DNA of 64,000 nucleotides from Trinickia fusca (lineage in GTDB: Bacteria > Pseudomonadota > Gammaproteobacteria > Burkholderiales > Burkholderiaceae). Of the stretch, positions 28,084 to 37,272 are shown in pieces. The translations under genes and the position numbers were made by a program. Position 1 is the first letter of the stretch; every line of letters begins with the position of its first letter. The notes beneath the pieces were generated by a model. The model was not told the origin of the DNA. It was given only the letters and a program-made list of their open reading frames with translations, and made no database searches. Location: assembly GCF_003628145.1 (NCBI RefSeq), contig NZ_RBZV01000005.1, positions 124,001 to 188,000 of the forward strand. Reading direction: 5' to 3'.

Positions 28084-28278
28084 CTAGGCCGATGACTCAT
28101 GGGTGCGGGGTTCCTGCTCAGTCACGAATCCGCGAACGGTCGCGATAGGAGTCGGCGAGAGTTCCGCTGTCGCGCACGTGGTTGCCGAGGCGTTGATGCA
28201 AATGCAGTCGGCCGTGCTTTCTCACGCTCGGCCAATCGCTGAGAAATTCGGAAAACGATAACCTTATTGCAGGTAGTC

Positions 28279-30003
28279 ATGGCGAGAATCCGAAAAATAC
28301 AAATCCGGAACTTCCGAGGTATTCGGACGCTCGACTGGATACCGTCGCCCGGCATCAATTGCCTGATTGGCTCCGGCGATACCGGGAAATCGACAGTGCT
28401 GGACGCCATCGACCTTTGCCTCGGCGCCCGGCGGAACATCGTGATTGCCGACTCCGACTTCCACAAGCTGGACGTGGAGCAGCCTATCAGCATCACGCTG
28501 ACGCTAGGCGCACTCGATGAGGAGTTGCTGAGCCTCGATGCGTATGGACTCTTCCACCGCGGCATGGCCCCAAACACGACCGCAATCGAAGACGAGCCTC
28601 GTCGCGGATTGGAGACAGTGCTATCTCTAAATCTTACTGTACTAAGCGACCTGGAACCGGTCTGGACGCTGCAGTCGGACCGAGCGCAAGCGCAAGGTAT
28701 AGAGCGCAATCTTTCGTGGAAGGACCGCCAAAAACTTTCGCCTACACGCATCGGCGCTCTCGCCGAACAAAATCTCGCTTGGCAGCGCGGCAGCGTACTT
28801 CATCGTATTTCCGATGAACGCGCAGACGCATCCAGCGCTCTGGTGAAGGCGGGGCGGGATGCGCGGCAAACGTTCGGCGTAGAAGCCGACAAATTGCTAG
28901 GTACCGCGCTCGAGACGGTCCGCGCTACCGCGAACGAGCTAGGTGTTCCAGTCGGCGAGAATCCCCATGCGATGCTCGACGCCCATTCGGTCTCGTTCAA
29001 TGGCGGCACAATTGCTCTGCACGACCACGGCGGCGTTCCGTTGCGAGCGCTCGGAGTCGGGTCCACACGCCTTCTCGTTGCCGGGCTCCAGCGCAAAGCA
29101 GCGGCTACCACCACAGCAGTTCTTGCGGATGAAGTCGAGTATGGTCTGGAGCCCCATCGAATCGGGCACTTTCTTGTTTCGCTCGGCTGCAAAGAAGCCA
29201 GTCCGCCGCTTCAAACTTTTATGACGAGCCACTCTCCGGTTGTGCTTCGAGAACTGAGCGGCGCACAGCTATTCGTGATGAGGAGAGGCTCCACCGAGCA
29301 TAACATCCAGGCAGCCGGAACGGATGACGACGTTCAGAGCACGCTGCGCAGCTTCCCAGAAGCCTTTCTCGCTCCACGCATCGTCGTTTGCGAAGGAGGC
29401 AGCGAGGTTGGCTTGCTCCGCGGTCTCGACCAGTACTGCGTCATAAAAGGTTGGGCTACCCTCGCGTCCAAGGGTGTCGCATTCGTGGACAGCGGCGGCG
29501 GGACACCGGACAAGGCTTATGCGCGCGCGACAGTCTTTCAGAATCTCGGATACAAAGTCCTCGTTCTCCGGGATGACGACGAGAAGCCGACTCCGGAAGT
29601 AGAGAAAATGTTTGTGGAGCGAGGCGGCAAGTTCATGACTTGGAGCGACGGACTGGCCCTCGAAGATGAACTTTTCGCAAGTGTGCCGTCAACTTGTGCC
29701 CAGAAGATGCTCGCCTACGCCATAGAATTGCACGGACAGCAGCGAATTGAAGGCCATCTCGCGAACATTTCGGGCGACTCGACGGCATATGCCAAAGTCT
29801 CGCTCGAGGTCGCAACGAACTCCTTGAGTCACGAATCGCGCACGTTGCTGGGAAGAGCTTCCCGTATTCGGAAAGCCGGCTGGTTCAAGTCTATATCGTG
29901 GATGGAAACCGTGGCGAGGAACATGCTATTCCCCGATTGGTACTCGCTACACCCCGCGTTTCAGAAAAAATTCGAGGACCTTCATGGCTGGGCAAATGGT
30001 TAA
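28279..30003 (+). CDS. Gabija GajA-like OLD-family ATPase-TOPRIM nuclease
   Basis: A 574-residue protein with an N-terminal ABC ATPase (ARIRKIQIRNFRGIRTLDW; Walker A GSGDTGKS at 31-38; Walker B TAVLADEVEYGL; H-loop FMTSHSPVVLRELSG) and a C-terminal TOPRIM nuclease (IVVCEGGSEVGLLRGL, AFVDSGGG, VLVLRDDDEKP). Domain order and length match GajA, which nicks DNA when nucleotide pools fall. The frame continues up to a TTG at 28267, but the ATG at 28279 gives the standard N-terminus. It overlaps the helicase gene by 20 bp. Confidence 0.82.
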   Translation: MARIRKIQIRNFRGIRTLDWIPSPGINCLIGSGDTGKSTVLDAIDLCLGARRNIVIADSDFHKLDVEQPISITLTLGALDEELLSLDAYGLFHRGMAPNTTAIEDEPRRGLETVLSLNLTVLSDLEPVWTLQSDRAQAQGIERNLSWKDRQKLSPTRIGALAEQNLAWQRGSVLHRISDERADASSALVKAGRDARQTFGVEADKLLGTALETVRATANELGVPVGENPHAMLDAHSVSFNGGTIALHDHGGVPLRALGVGSTRLLVAGLQRKAAATTTAVLADEVEYGLEPHRIGHFLVSLGCKEASPPLQTFMTSHSPVVLRELSGAQLFVMRRGSTEHNIQAAGTDDDVQSTLRSFPEAFLAPRIVVCEGGSEVGLLRGLDQYCVIKGWATLASKGVAFVDSGGGTPDKAYARATVFQNLGYKVLVLRDDDEKPTPEVEKMFVERGGKFMTWSDGLALEDELFASVPSTCAQKMLAYAIELHGQQRIEGHLANISGDSTAYAKVSLEVATNSLSHESRTLLGRASRIRKAGWFKSISWMETVARNMLFPDWYSLHPAFQKKFEDLHGWANG

Positions 30004-31426
30004 CCCAGCAATCAACCTCCTGAGCGTTGTGAGGGGAAGCGTCACCGCTCCGGCAGGTTGCGGGAAAACGCAGCTTATCGCAGACACCCTGGCAGCACAC
30101 GCGGGCAACAAACCAGTCCTAGTGCTGACCCATACGAACGCTGGGGTCGCGGCGCTTCGAGCACGATTTACGGCGCTGCGCGTGCCGGCAAAGGCGTATC
30201 GCCTGGCAACAATCGATGGCTGGTCCATGAGACTAGTGGCAATGTTTCCGGCAACGAGCGAGCTGGCCCCTGACGTACTGAAGCTTCAGAACCCTAATCA
30301 AGACTATCCAGCCCTCCGCCTTGCCGCCATCCGACTTTTGACGTCAGGCGGTTTGGACGCGGCATTGAAGGCGAGCTACGCGCATTTGATTGTCGACGAA
30401 TACCAGGATTGCTTGGTGCCCCAACATTCGCTGATTTGGCAGACGTCCCTTATCCTGCCGACGTGCGTTCTCGGAGACCCAATGCAAGCAATATTTGGCT
30501 TCGGAGGGAATCCGCTCATCGGCTGGAAGACTGTCCAGGAGCATTTTGCTGATGCCGGTAGTTTGGACGTTCCATGGCGCTGGCGCAATGCCGGCACAGC
30601 GCCGTTCGGTCAGTGGCTATTGGCCATGCGCGAGGCTCTTCGCACCGGGGTTCCGGTTGACCTCACGAGCTTACCTTCGAACGTGCGGTGGCATCGCATC
30701 GATGCAGGCAATCCCCACCCAGGGAAGCTAGCAGCCGCTCAGGTGAATACTCCAGGCGGTAGTGGGCGCGTCCTCATCATGTGCAACAGCATGAACAAGA
30801 CCGGGCAGCAGGACCTCGCGAGCCAGACACCAGGAGCGGTGACGGCTGAGGCCGTGGACATGACGGACCTGCTGAACTTCATGCGAGTATTTTCCCTGAC
30901 CTCACCGTCAACGGCTTTGCAGCAGCTGTTCGGACTAGCACAATCGGTCATGACGAACTGTGGCATCGCCGAGTTGAATCGCCGACTCGACACGCTCAGA
31001 CGTCAGACAGCGAAGAAGCCGCCCAATGTCATCGAGGAGGCAGCCTTGGCCTTCCTCGGCAACGCGACCTACTCGTCGGCCATTGACCTCCTACACTCGA
31101 TGCGCGAGGGAGATGCCGTCCGGGTCTATCGACCAACCATCCTCCGGGCCGCGCTTGCCGCATTTCGTGCCGCCGAAGGAGCAAATACTCCGCTGGTCGA
31201 TGCGTTCGTACGCGTTCGTGAGGAAAGTCGCTTCACGGGACGCACGCTCCCAAAGCGGTCGGTTGGGAGCACCCTGCTATTCAAAGGTCTTGAGGCGGAA
31301 GTTGCCGTCGTGATGGACGCCCACGAACTGGATGCCAGAAATCTCTATGTGGCGATGACGCGGGGCTCACAATTACTAGTTGTCTGCAGCCCTACCTCGT
31401 CGCTAAACCCACCTCGCGTCGATTGA
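29984..31426 (+). CDS. Gabija GajB-like UvrD/Rep-type helicase
   Basis: A 480-residue superfamily 1 helicase. Walker A is APAGCGKTQLI (about 22-32), motif II is LIVDEYQDC, motif III CVLGDPMQAIFGF, and a C-terminal motif VI-like segment LYVAMTRGSQLLVVC. Size and order match GajB, which pairs with GajA to sense DNA ends. Its start lies inside the end of the gajA-like gene, and a reverse transcriptase gene starts 24 bp after its stop. Confidence 0.82.
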   Translation: MAGQMVNPAINLLSVVRGSVTAPAGCGKTQLIADTLAAHAGNKPVLVLTHTNAGVAALRARFTALRVPAKAYRLATIDGWSMRLVAMFPATSELAPDVLKLQNPNQDYPALRLAAIRLLTSGGLDAALKASYAHLIVDEYQDCLVPQHSLIWQTSLILPTCVLGDPMQAIFGFGGNPLIGWKTVQEHFADAGSLDVPWRWRNAGTAPFGQWLLAMREALRTGVPVDLTSLPSNVRWHRIDAGNPHPGKLAAAQVNTPGGSGRVLIMCNSMNKTGQQDLASQTPGAVTAEAVDMTDLLNFMRVFSLTSPSTALQQLFGLAQSVMTNCGIAELNRRLDTLRRQTAKKPPNVIEEAALAFLGNATYSSAIDLLHSMREGDAVRVYRPTILRAALAAFRAAEGANTPLVDAFVRVREESRFTGRTLPKRSVGSTLLFKGLEAEVAVVMDAHELDARNLYVAMTRGSQLLVVCSPTSSLNPPRVD

Positions 31427-31450
31427 GAAGATGGCTTTCCATCCAACGCC

Positions 31451-33022
31451 ATGAAAATCCTGACCGAAGCTTCCCTTGACTTCGCTCGAAGACATATCAC
31501 GTCGTTCTACGACACCGATTTCTATCCGAAGCCGCTTGAATACAGGGCTCTTTGGTACCAGTGGGACGATGTGAAGAAGTACCTATTGGCTACGCCACTT
31601 GCTCAGAGCTTTGTTGGGCAACCACGTGCTGTGGCGTGGCCCAAAGCACGCGGGGGATTCCGGGTTGTTCATCAACTCGAGCCATTGGACGCAATCGTTT
31701 ATGTCGCGTTGGTGCATTCGGTCGCAGCGCAGATTGGGAAATCTCGGATGGGACCGGAGGTGGCGTGCTCGTACAGAATTCTTGTCGACCGTTCCAGCTT
31801 TTTTGCCGGAGGCTCAGGGTTTGCACGATACCGGAATCAATGCGAAAGATTGTCGCAGAAATACAAGTATGTGCTCACCACGGATATCAGCGACTTTTAC
31901 AACCAGATTTATCTACATCGCGTCTGCAACGCGCTTGACCTCGTAGCCGCCAACAAGGGCGTCGGCTCGGAAATCGAGAGATTCATCACCAAGCTCAACA
32001 ATAAGGCATCGCAGGGCATCCCCGTTGGCCCCTCGCCGTCGGTCGTTCTCGCCGAAGCGGTGATGATGGACGTCGACCAGCATATCGCCAACGAGCGCTT
32101 CGAACACGTACGCTATGTGGACGATATCCGCATATTTTCCGATTCGAAAGAAGCCCTGGAGCGATGTATCGAGAGCCTCGTTATTTATCTGCACGACGCC
32201 CATAGACTGAACGTGGTGGCAGAGAAGACCGCCGTAAAGACCACCGCCGATTTCATGCATGAGGAACTTCAGAACCAATATCAGCTTGAAAAACTCGACT
32301 TCCTCCGCAGCATCGAGGTCGGAAATCAATATGCGGCACAAGCCCATCCCGACGACGATGATGAAGACCACGACCAGTATGGGAACGATGACGATGATGA
32401 AGACGAACGCAGCCTAGGAGAGCGGCTGCTTGATGCGTTGACACGTGCGCACGCCTCGGGCACGGTCGATTTAGCCGTCATCCGGGCAATTATTCGCCGG
32501 GCCAAGGCTGGACGCATCTCCGACGTTGCACTCTTCTTGTTGTCGAACATCGACTTTTTTGCTCCGGCTGCAAACGACGTCGTACTGTACTTGGCGGCGT
32601 TGCCTCCATGGGACGACCGAGACCTGGTGGACGTACTGCGGAACACCTGTGTATCGGGCATGTTTGATAAGCAATGCGTCCGGGTCTGGATGGAATGGCT
32701 GTTTAGCCAGCGAGCCGTGTTCTTGGAGGACAAGGTGCTGCGGGACTTTGTATATCGTGGACAAGTTGCTTCTCAGGCGCTTGGCACGGTCACCATGCGC
32801 AACGTCGCGTGGGCGAAGGCCGGCAAGGCAAAAGTGTTATCCAGCGCGTCTTGGGACCGGCGTGCATACATCTACGCGCTTTCGATACTGGCGGACGACG
32901 AGAAGGAACATTTTCTGAATCAACTGCTTCAGAATTCGGCGCTCACGCCAACCGACAGGTGGGTGGCGAAATGGGTTAAGGCGGGGTGCCCTTCGGAGGT
33001 CCCGCCCACCATCCCGTTTTGA
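31451..33022 (+). CDS. Reverse transcriptase linked to the Gabija-like pair
   Basis: A 523-residue RNA-directed DNA polymerase. The palm motifs are clear: TTDISDFYNQIYLH with D145, GIPVGPSPSVVLAEAVMMDV (about 189-208), and RYVDDIRIFS with the catalytic YVDD (222-225). Residues ~300-320 are an aspartate-rich linker, and the C-terminal ~200 residues are helical without known domains. The motif GPSPSVVLAE is typical of Abi/UG-group defence RTs rather than retrons or group II introns, and no intron RNA or maturase domain is seen. It follows the GajB-like gene by 24 bp and is probably co-transcribed. The role beside Gabija is unknown. Confidence 0.82.
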   Translation: MKILTEASLDFARRHITSFYDTDFYPKPLEYRALWYQWDDVKKYLLATPLAQSFVGQPRAVAWPKARGGFRVVHQLEPLDAIVYVALVHSVAAQIGKSRMGPEVACSYRILVDRSSFFAGGSGFARYRNQCERLSQKYKYVLTTDISDFYNQIYLHRVCNALDLVAANKGVGSEIERFITKLNNKASQGIPVGPSPSVVLAEAVMMDVDQHIANERFEHVRYVDDIRIFSDSKEALERCIESLVIYLHDAHRLNVVAEKTAVKTTADFMHEELQNQYQLEKLDFLRSIEVGNQYAAQAHPDDDDEDHDQYGNDDDDEDERSLGERLLDALTRAHASGTVDLAVIRAIIRRAKAGRISDVALFLLSNIDFFAPAANDVVLYLAALPPWDDRDLVDVLRNTCVSGMFDKQCVRVWMEWLFSQRAVFLEDKVLRDFVYRGQVASQALGTVTMRNVAWAKAGKAKVLSSASWDRRAYIYALSILADDEKEHFLNQLLQNSALTPTDRWVAKWVKAGCPSEVPPTIPF

Positions 33023-33037
33023 GCCGACAACGCGAAA

Positions 33038-33244
33038 CTAAGAAGTAATCCGTATGGCATTCGAGGAATGCCATACGAGCCACTGTCGCCAGGCGAACGA
33101 CATTCGCTGAGCGGTTTCCATACGAGCGCGTTTTTCGGCCCCAGTCGTAGCCTCAAGTACAACCTGGCCAAAAGCGGTCGTGCCCCTTCCACGAGAGGCC
33201 ATCGCTAGTAGTACTTCTGCTCCGACAGAGCTTCGCAATCCCAT
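33038..33244 (-). CDS. Possible small protein downstream of the DUF1493 gene
   Basis: A 68-residue frame (from MASRGRGTTAFGQVVLEATT to WHSSNAIRITS in its convincing part) overlapping the end of the DUF1493 gene. Composition is protein-like but no ribosome-binding site or family is recognised. The inverted repeat at 33051-33077 lies inside its 3' end. Confidence 0.25.
   Translation of the reverse strand: MGLRSSVGAEVLLAMASRGRGTTAFGQVVLEATTGAEKRARMETAQRMSFAWRQWLVWHSSNAIRITS
33051..33077. repeat. Perfect 12-bp inverted repeat after the reverse transcriptase
   Basis: CGTATGGCATTC-GAG-GAATGCCATACG, 29 bp after the RT stop. There is no T run. It could be the 3' boundary of the operon transcript or part of a structured RNA used by the RT. 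Confidence 0.7.
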
Positions 33245-33561
33245 TTGCGGCGGAGGACTGCTTGATAGAGCATTCCGACCGTCATCATTTCTCTCTTTAG
33301 AGAATGGGGCCTTCGAAGGATGAATTTTTGAAAGAAGTGCGAGATGAAACCTTCACCCTCCATGAAGAAGTACCGACGAAAGTCATAGTCGCCCCGGTCC
33401 ACTTTGAAAGTGTCGAAGTACTTCTCCATGAATTCATCGGCGTCATCTCCGTGTTGCCCCGGGGAATACACCACATCCATGTCGTCGGTGATGGACTTCT
33501 TGGAAGACATGCAAGCTTCTTCACGGATAAACGCCACCAGGTCGTCGCGAGTGTATTGCAT
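33205..33561 (-). CDS. DUF1493 family protein
   Basis: A 118-residue acidic protein. YFDTFKVDRGDYDFRRYFF with ADEFMEKY upstream is the DUF1493 signature; members resemble a split acyl-carrier/immunity-like fold but have no proven function. It shares TGATG with the upstream frameshifted gene, the usual partner of DUF1493 in other bacteria. Confidence 0.75.
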   Translation of the reverse strand: MQYTRDDLVAFIREEACMSSKKSITDDMDVVYSPGQHGDDADEFMEKYFDTFKVDRGDYDFRRYFFMEGEGFISHFFQKFILRRPHSLKREMMTVGMLYQAVLRRKWDCEALSEQKYY

Positions 33562-33991
33562 CAGAACACCCGGTCTTCTGGTCGAGCAATCCGGTTGTAC
33601 TTCAGCACCGTCTGGTACCCAATCGTCGCAACGTCCCTCGCCATCAAAACCCAGCCGACACCCGGCAATGTTCTGCCAATGAATACACTCAGCTTATGTG
33701 TTAGGACCCATCTGAATGCCTTCATGCTTTCGATGGTGAAGGTCGGCAACACTCGCTTTCTGAATTTGTACTTGAACAGCGAGCGAGCCATCACGGATGC
33801 GACTGACGTACCCGGCGTCGCGCCCGCCGGCTTCCCACGCGTCGGCAGAAAATTGAATCCACAAAAAATGAGGATTAGGTATTCTACGTCGTCAATCCCG
33901 AGTTGCTCGCTCGTTTCCTGCATTGCAATAAACAAGAAAAGCTCGGGGGTGTCAGGTCGTTGTGCCCATTGTATTGATATACGTTGCTCAT
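33561..33991 (-). pseudogene. Frameshifted partner of the DUF1493 gene
   Basis: The natural start is the ATG at 33991 (MSNVYQYNGHNDLTPP) with GAGGG upstream. The body continues one frame over as ELFLFIAMQETSEQLGIDDV to the stop at 33561. The switch is at a run of five C on the coding strand (33945-33949 on the plus strand); six would restore TPPELF and give a 142-residue protein. The body contains a hydrophobic stretch (LSVFIGRTLPGVGWVLMARD). A start at 33935 within the second frame would omit the N-terminus. It may be an assembly indel, a true null, or a slippery run. Confidence 0.65.
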
Positions 33992-34263
33992 TTCGGCCCT
34001 CTCTTTTGGTCGTTCGTTTTCACTGCATGGAGCGCCGGCTATGCTATCACAGCGGCCTTGCTTGCCGGCTTGGTCGCAGCGGCTTGGGCTCGCAGCAAAG
34101 AGCACAAAGACGCGCGTTTTCAAGCTTCGTTCTCAATGCGTTCTCGCATGGCCATCGCCGTCGCATAGTCCTCCAGAAAATTTCGGTTTGGCGCCAGGGT
34201 GATGTGGCAGACTCTGAGCCTCCGTGGCATAGTGCGTCGAAATCGTTTTCTTGAGAGGAACCC

Positions 34264-34773
34264 ATGCCCACCCTGGAAGCAATCGAGACAAAGATTCGCC
34301 GCCTGCAAGAACAAGCTGAAGCGATGAGAGCGAAGAAGGCCTCGGCTACGCTCGACCGCATCGTCGCGCTCATGAAGCAGAGCGGAATTTCGGTTGCCGA
34401 CATCGAGGCGTACCTTGGTGGCAAGAAGCGCGGCGCGAGACGTAGTAAGAAGGCGGCTTCAGGTAAAGCCACAGTTGCGGCGAAATACATGGACCCAAAA
34501 ACTGGCGCTACGTGGTCGGGACGCGGTCGTGCGCCGTCGTGGATTGCGAGCGCTAAGAATCGAGACCGATTTCTTGTTGACGGCAATGCAGCGATGGCGT
34601 CGGTGGCGACTGGGAGCAAGGCGAAACGCCCCGGCAACTATCGGCGTGGCCCGCAGCCGGCGAAGTATCGAGACCCCGAGAGTGGCGCAACTTGGTCGGG
34701 GCGCGGACCGGCGCCCGCCTGGATGGCGAATGCAAAGGACCGCACGAAGTTCCTAATCGAAGCTGGGGCGTGA
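34264..34773 (+). CDS. H-NS family protein with duplicated DNA-binding tail
   Basis: A 169-residue xenogeneic-silencer-type protein. The N-terminal ~50 residues are the coiled-coil oligomerisation domain (LEAIETKIRRLQEQAEAMRA). Two copies of the C-terminal DNA-binding module follow: TWSGRGRAPSW at 83-93 and TWSGRGPAPAW at 143-153, each preceded by KYxDP and followed by AKxRxxFL. Ordinary family members have one. It has a good ribosome-binding site (GAGAGG). Located in the middle of foreign cargo, it may silence island genes or host genes. Confidence 0.9.
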   Translation: MPTLEAIETKIRRLQEQAEAMRAKKASATLDRIVALMKQSGISVADIEAYLGGKKRGARRSKKAASGKATVAAKYMDPKTGATWSGRGRAPSWIASAKNRDRFLVDGNAAMASVATGSKAKRPGNYRRGPQPAKYRDPESGATWSGRGPAPAWMANAKDRTKFLIEAGA

Positions 34774-34802
34774 GAATCTCGAGCAGAAATTTCTCGTCAG
34801 AT

Positions 34803-35282
34803 ATGCTACTCCGCAAGACACCACAGACGGACATGGTCGTCCTATTGGACTCGTATCCGAGGCCGGCCTCCGGTGCAACGGACCCATTCATCGTCGCCAA
34901 CGAACGCCAGGTTGCATTGGCATATCGAATCGCTCCAATCGACTTCGAGCGATTCGGACCCTTCGGAGACGACGACGAACCGTTCTGCTTGCTGCTGTTC
35001 CCTTGGGCGGCTTTCCATCGGCTGGGACCACCCAACGACGAGGGCTTAGGTGCTCATCCACTGGCGGCCGCGGGTCTGAAGTGGTACTCGGTACACGAGA
35101 TAGTGAATTCGTCGTTCGTCGCCTTCCAGTGGAAGGTGGTGTCACCGCATCATGCGCGGCGACATTTCGTTATTACCCTTCAGGACAGCACGTTCGAATG
35201 CGTTGCGACGGACTGCGTTCTGGGCGGGGTGTACGGTTCGGATGACATCGCCCGCAGGGAGGCCTCTACTCGGTTCCATTAG
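34803..35282 (+). CDS. Hypothetical protein
   Basis: A protein of 159 residues from the ATG at 34803, or 149 from the ATG at 34833. The frame extends upstream into the H-NS-like gene, but that part is a shadow. Stretches such as VALAYRIAPIDFERFGPFGD and CLLLFPWAAFHRLG look well conserved. No family is recognised. It follows the H-NS-like gene by 29 bp and may be co-transcribed. Confidence 0.5.
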   Translation: MLLRKTPQTDMVVLLDSYPRPASGATDPFIVANERQVALAYRIAPIDFERFGPFGDDDEPFCLLLFPWAAFHRLGPPNDEGLGAHPLAAAGLKWYSVHEIVNSSFVAFQWKVVSPHHARRHFVITLQDSTFECVATDCVLGGVYGSDDIARREASTRFH

Positions 35283-35418
35283 AGGCGACAGAGTGCTCAA
35301 CGGCCGCACGGGTGTGGTACAACACGACGAAGGGTCTCTAGAAATCACCGTGCGTATTTGGGTCAATGGAACTTTGAGATTCTTGTCGGACAGAACAATC
35401 ACGAAGAGACATATTTCT

Positions 35419-37131
35419 CTATTTGTTATCCGCAACGGTGCCGGTCTCCGCAATCTGCAGCAGCGCCGTCTTCTGGTCAGCGTACCATCTTACGAGACAC
35501 TCGCGGTCGTGGCAGGTTTGCTCACGGTAGTTCCACTCCGCACGGGTGCGCTCCCGAAAGGCAACCTCGTCGTGAGCGGCCGCTTTCGCCTTGGCGTAGA
35601 GTGAGGCCAGTTCGACATCATTCGCCGCAAGTTCATGGTCGCTGCAGATGAGGTGCTCAGCGTCGGACCGCGCCTTACTGCAATCAAAGCTGGTGTGCAG
35701 AGTTGCAGCGGACGCCGGCTCTGCGGTCGCAGCAACAACTGGAGCAGTCTGTGCTTCATTTGCCTTCAACCAATCTGCGAGCGGTGTCGCGTTAAACGGA
35801 AGGTCCTTCGACGTAACGTACTTAGCGCGGGATTTTCCGGCGGCGGCATCAACCGTCTCCCTGAACACAATGTCGCCTTTTCCCGTAGCCTCGCTGATTG
35901 CGAATGCGGCGTTATCCGACGCACACGCATGCGCCTTGCAGCCTTCGCCGACGATGTAACCGTCTTTAACGTAAATTCCAGCGGAATTGCTAACCGTGAG
36001 GCGGTCCACGAACTTGTTCCAGTCCGCACGCGACATATGATTGAATGCGGTACGAAAGCGCTTGTCTGTAACCACGTCAACGGGATGCCTTCCAACGAGC
36101 CAGCGGAAGTCGGAGTGTCGTGAGCCGAGTTGGTCATCGGGAGCTGCGCCGGCCGCTGAGGCGACGGGGATATCGGTGCCCGACGACACCGCAGCCTGCC
36201 GATTGTCGTCTTGTGTCCGATGGTAGCCGGCGAACAGTGCGACGACGATGGTCAGAACTGCGAAGAGGGCAGCTTTCTCTCGTACGAGGCTGTCGGATTC
36301 ATTGGGAGTTGGACGCGGCGAAATCTCCGCCTCCAGCAACGAATCGAAGCGTGCGTTGGCTGCGCCGAGCGCTTCCACTGCGGCCGCTTTTTTCTTGTTG
36401 AATGACGTAAGACGGAAGAAGCCGTAAGTGAATGCCGTAACGAAGAAGACCAGGCCAATTGGAACGTTGTTCAGGAATATGAAGAACGAGCCCAGCAGGC
36501 TGGCGAGGAACGGCGCAACAAAATTCGGCGCCTTGGGCCACGAAGCAATGGTACTTCCAAGGGAGACCGCTTCGTTGGCAAGTTGGCCGCGCTCCCCGAG
36601 GTTGGCTGAACACTTGCGTTCGATTTCGTAGACGGCCAGCATTGCCTTCTCTTTCTCTGCTAGCGATATCGAACCGATGTCGACTGCAAGCTTAATGGCC
36701 CTCGTGGTCGCTTCGAACTCTCGGCCCAGGGTTTCGAGGAATTCCTGATGCTCGTCGAACGTTACCGCCTCAGACAACTCGTCGCGCCGGACGTACACCC
36801 CGTGCGAAAGGAAGTATCGCAAAAGTGCATCGGTGGTACGTGCCTGCACCTGGGCAACGAAGTCGCGCGCAGCCTGCTCTCTTTTCGAGAGCCGCTCAGT
36901 GCTCGCGGAATCGATTTGGCTGCTACCTGCGACAATGGACCGAACCGGATTCGCTGCGCGCCGTATGTTATGGGTGAACCGCATTCCGGTTCCCGGAATG
37001 CTTGCAGTGACATGGCCGCGCGTGTTGTATGTGAACCCTTTTCCGCCAATTGACGTGCTGATGCCGCTCTTGCTGATGTTGAGGTGAATGCCCGGTGCTA
37101 TCTTTATCCTCTTCCTAAACCCCCACCCCAT
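35419..37131 (-). CDS. DUF4236 - LprI-domain membrane protein
   Basis: A 570-residue protein with an N-terminal DUF4236 domain (GWGFRKRIKIAPGIHLNISK, then GFTYNTRGHVTASIPGTGMR), a helical region, three hydrophobic segments (about 205-255 and 291-308), and a C-terminal lysozyme-inhibitor LprI-like domain (SFDCSKARSDAEHLICSDHE with paired cysteines, LASLYAKAKAAA). DUF4236 proteins are phage- or island-associated with unknown role. The C-terminal domain is expected in the periplasm. A combined protein of this kind could be envelope-associated defence or stress related; that is inference. Confidence 0.75.
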   Translation of the reverse strand: MGWGFRKRIKIAPGIHLNISKSGISTSIGGKGFTYNTRGHVTASIPGTGMRFTHNIRRAANPVRSIVAGSSQIDSASTERLSKREQAARDFVAQVQARTTDALLRYFLSHGVYVRRDELSEAVTFDEHQEFLETLGREFEATTRAIKLAVDIGSISLAEKEKAMLAVYEIERKCSANLGERGQLANEAVSLGSTIASWPKAPNFVAPFLASLLGSFFIFLNNVPIGLVFFVTAFTYGFFRLTSFNKKKAAAVEALGAANARFDSLLEAEISPRPTPNESDSLVREKAALFAVLTIVVALFAGYHRTQDDNRQAAVSSGTDIPVASAAGAAPDDQLGSRHSDFRWLVGRHPVDVVTDKRFRTAFNHMSRADWNKFVDRLTVSNSAGIYVKDGYIVGEGCKAHACASDNAAFAISEATGKGDIVFRETVDAAAGKSRAKYVTSKDLPFNATPLADWLKANEAQTAPVVAATAEPASAATLHTSFDCSKARSDAEHLICSDHELAANDVELASLYAKAKAAAHDEVAFRERTRAEWNYREQTCHDRECLVRWYADQKTALLQIAETGTVADNK

Positions 37132-37272
37132 TTGCCACCCCCGCTCTCATTTGACTCGTCATTTTCGTCGTAGCGCGCAGTCGGACGAACCCCGTGCTAT
37201 GCCGTTCAAGCATCTGTTCAGGTCGCTGGACTCAAATACCAGCCCCGACCGCTCGCATTGTTCCTTCGTAAT

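Noticed and set aside
31451-33022. Retron or group II intron for the reverse transcriptase
   Set aside because: There is no maturase or endonuclease domain and no recognisable msr/msd or intron ends; the GPSPS..LAE motif fits Abi/UG-type RTs better.
33962-34168. Hydrophobic plus-strand frame (68 residues)
   Set aside because: It overlaps the start of the frameshifted minus-strand gene, lacks a ribosome-binding site and has no recognised family; possible but not supported.
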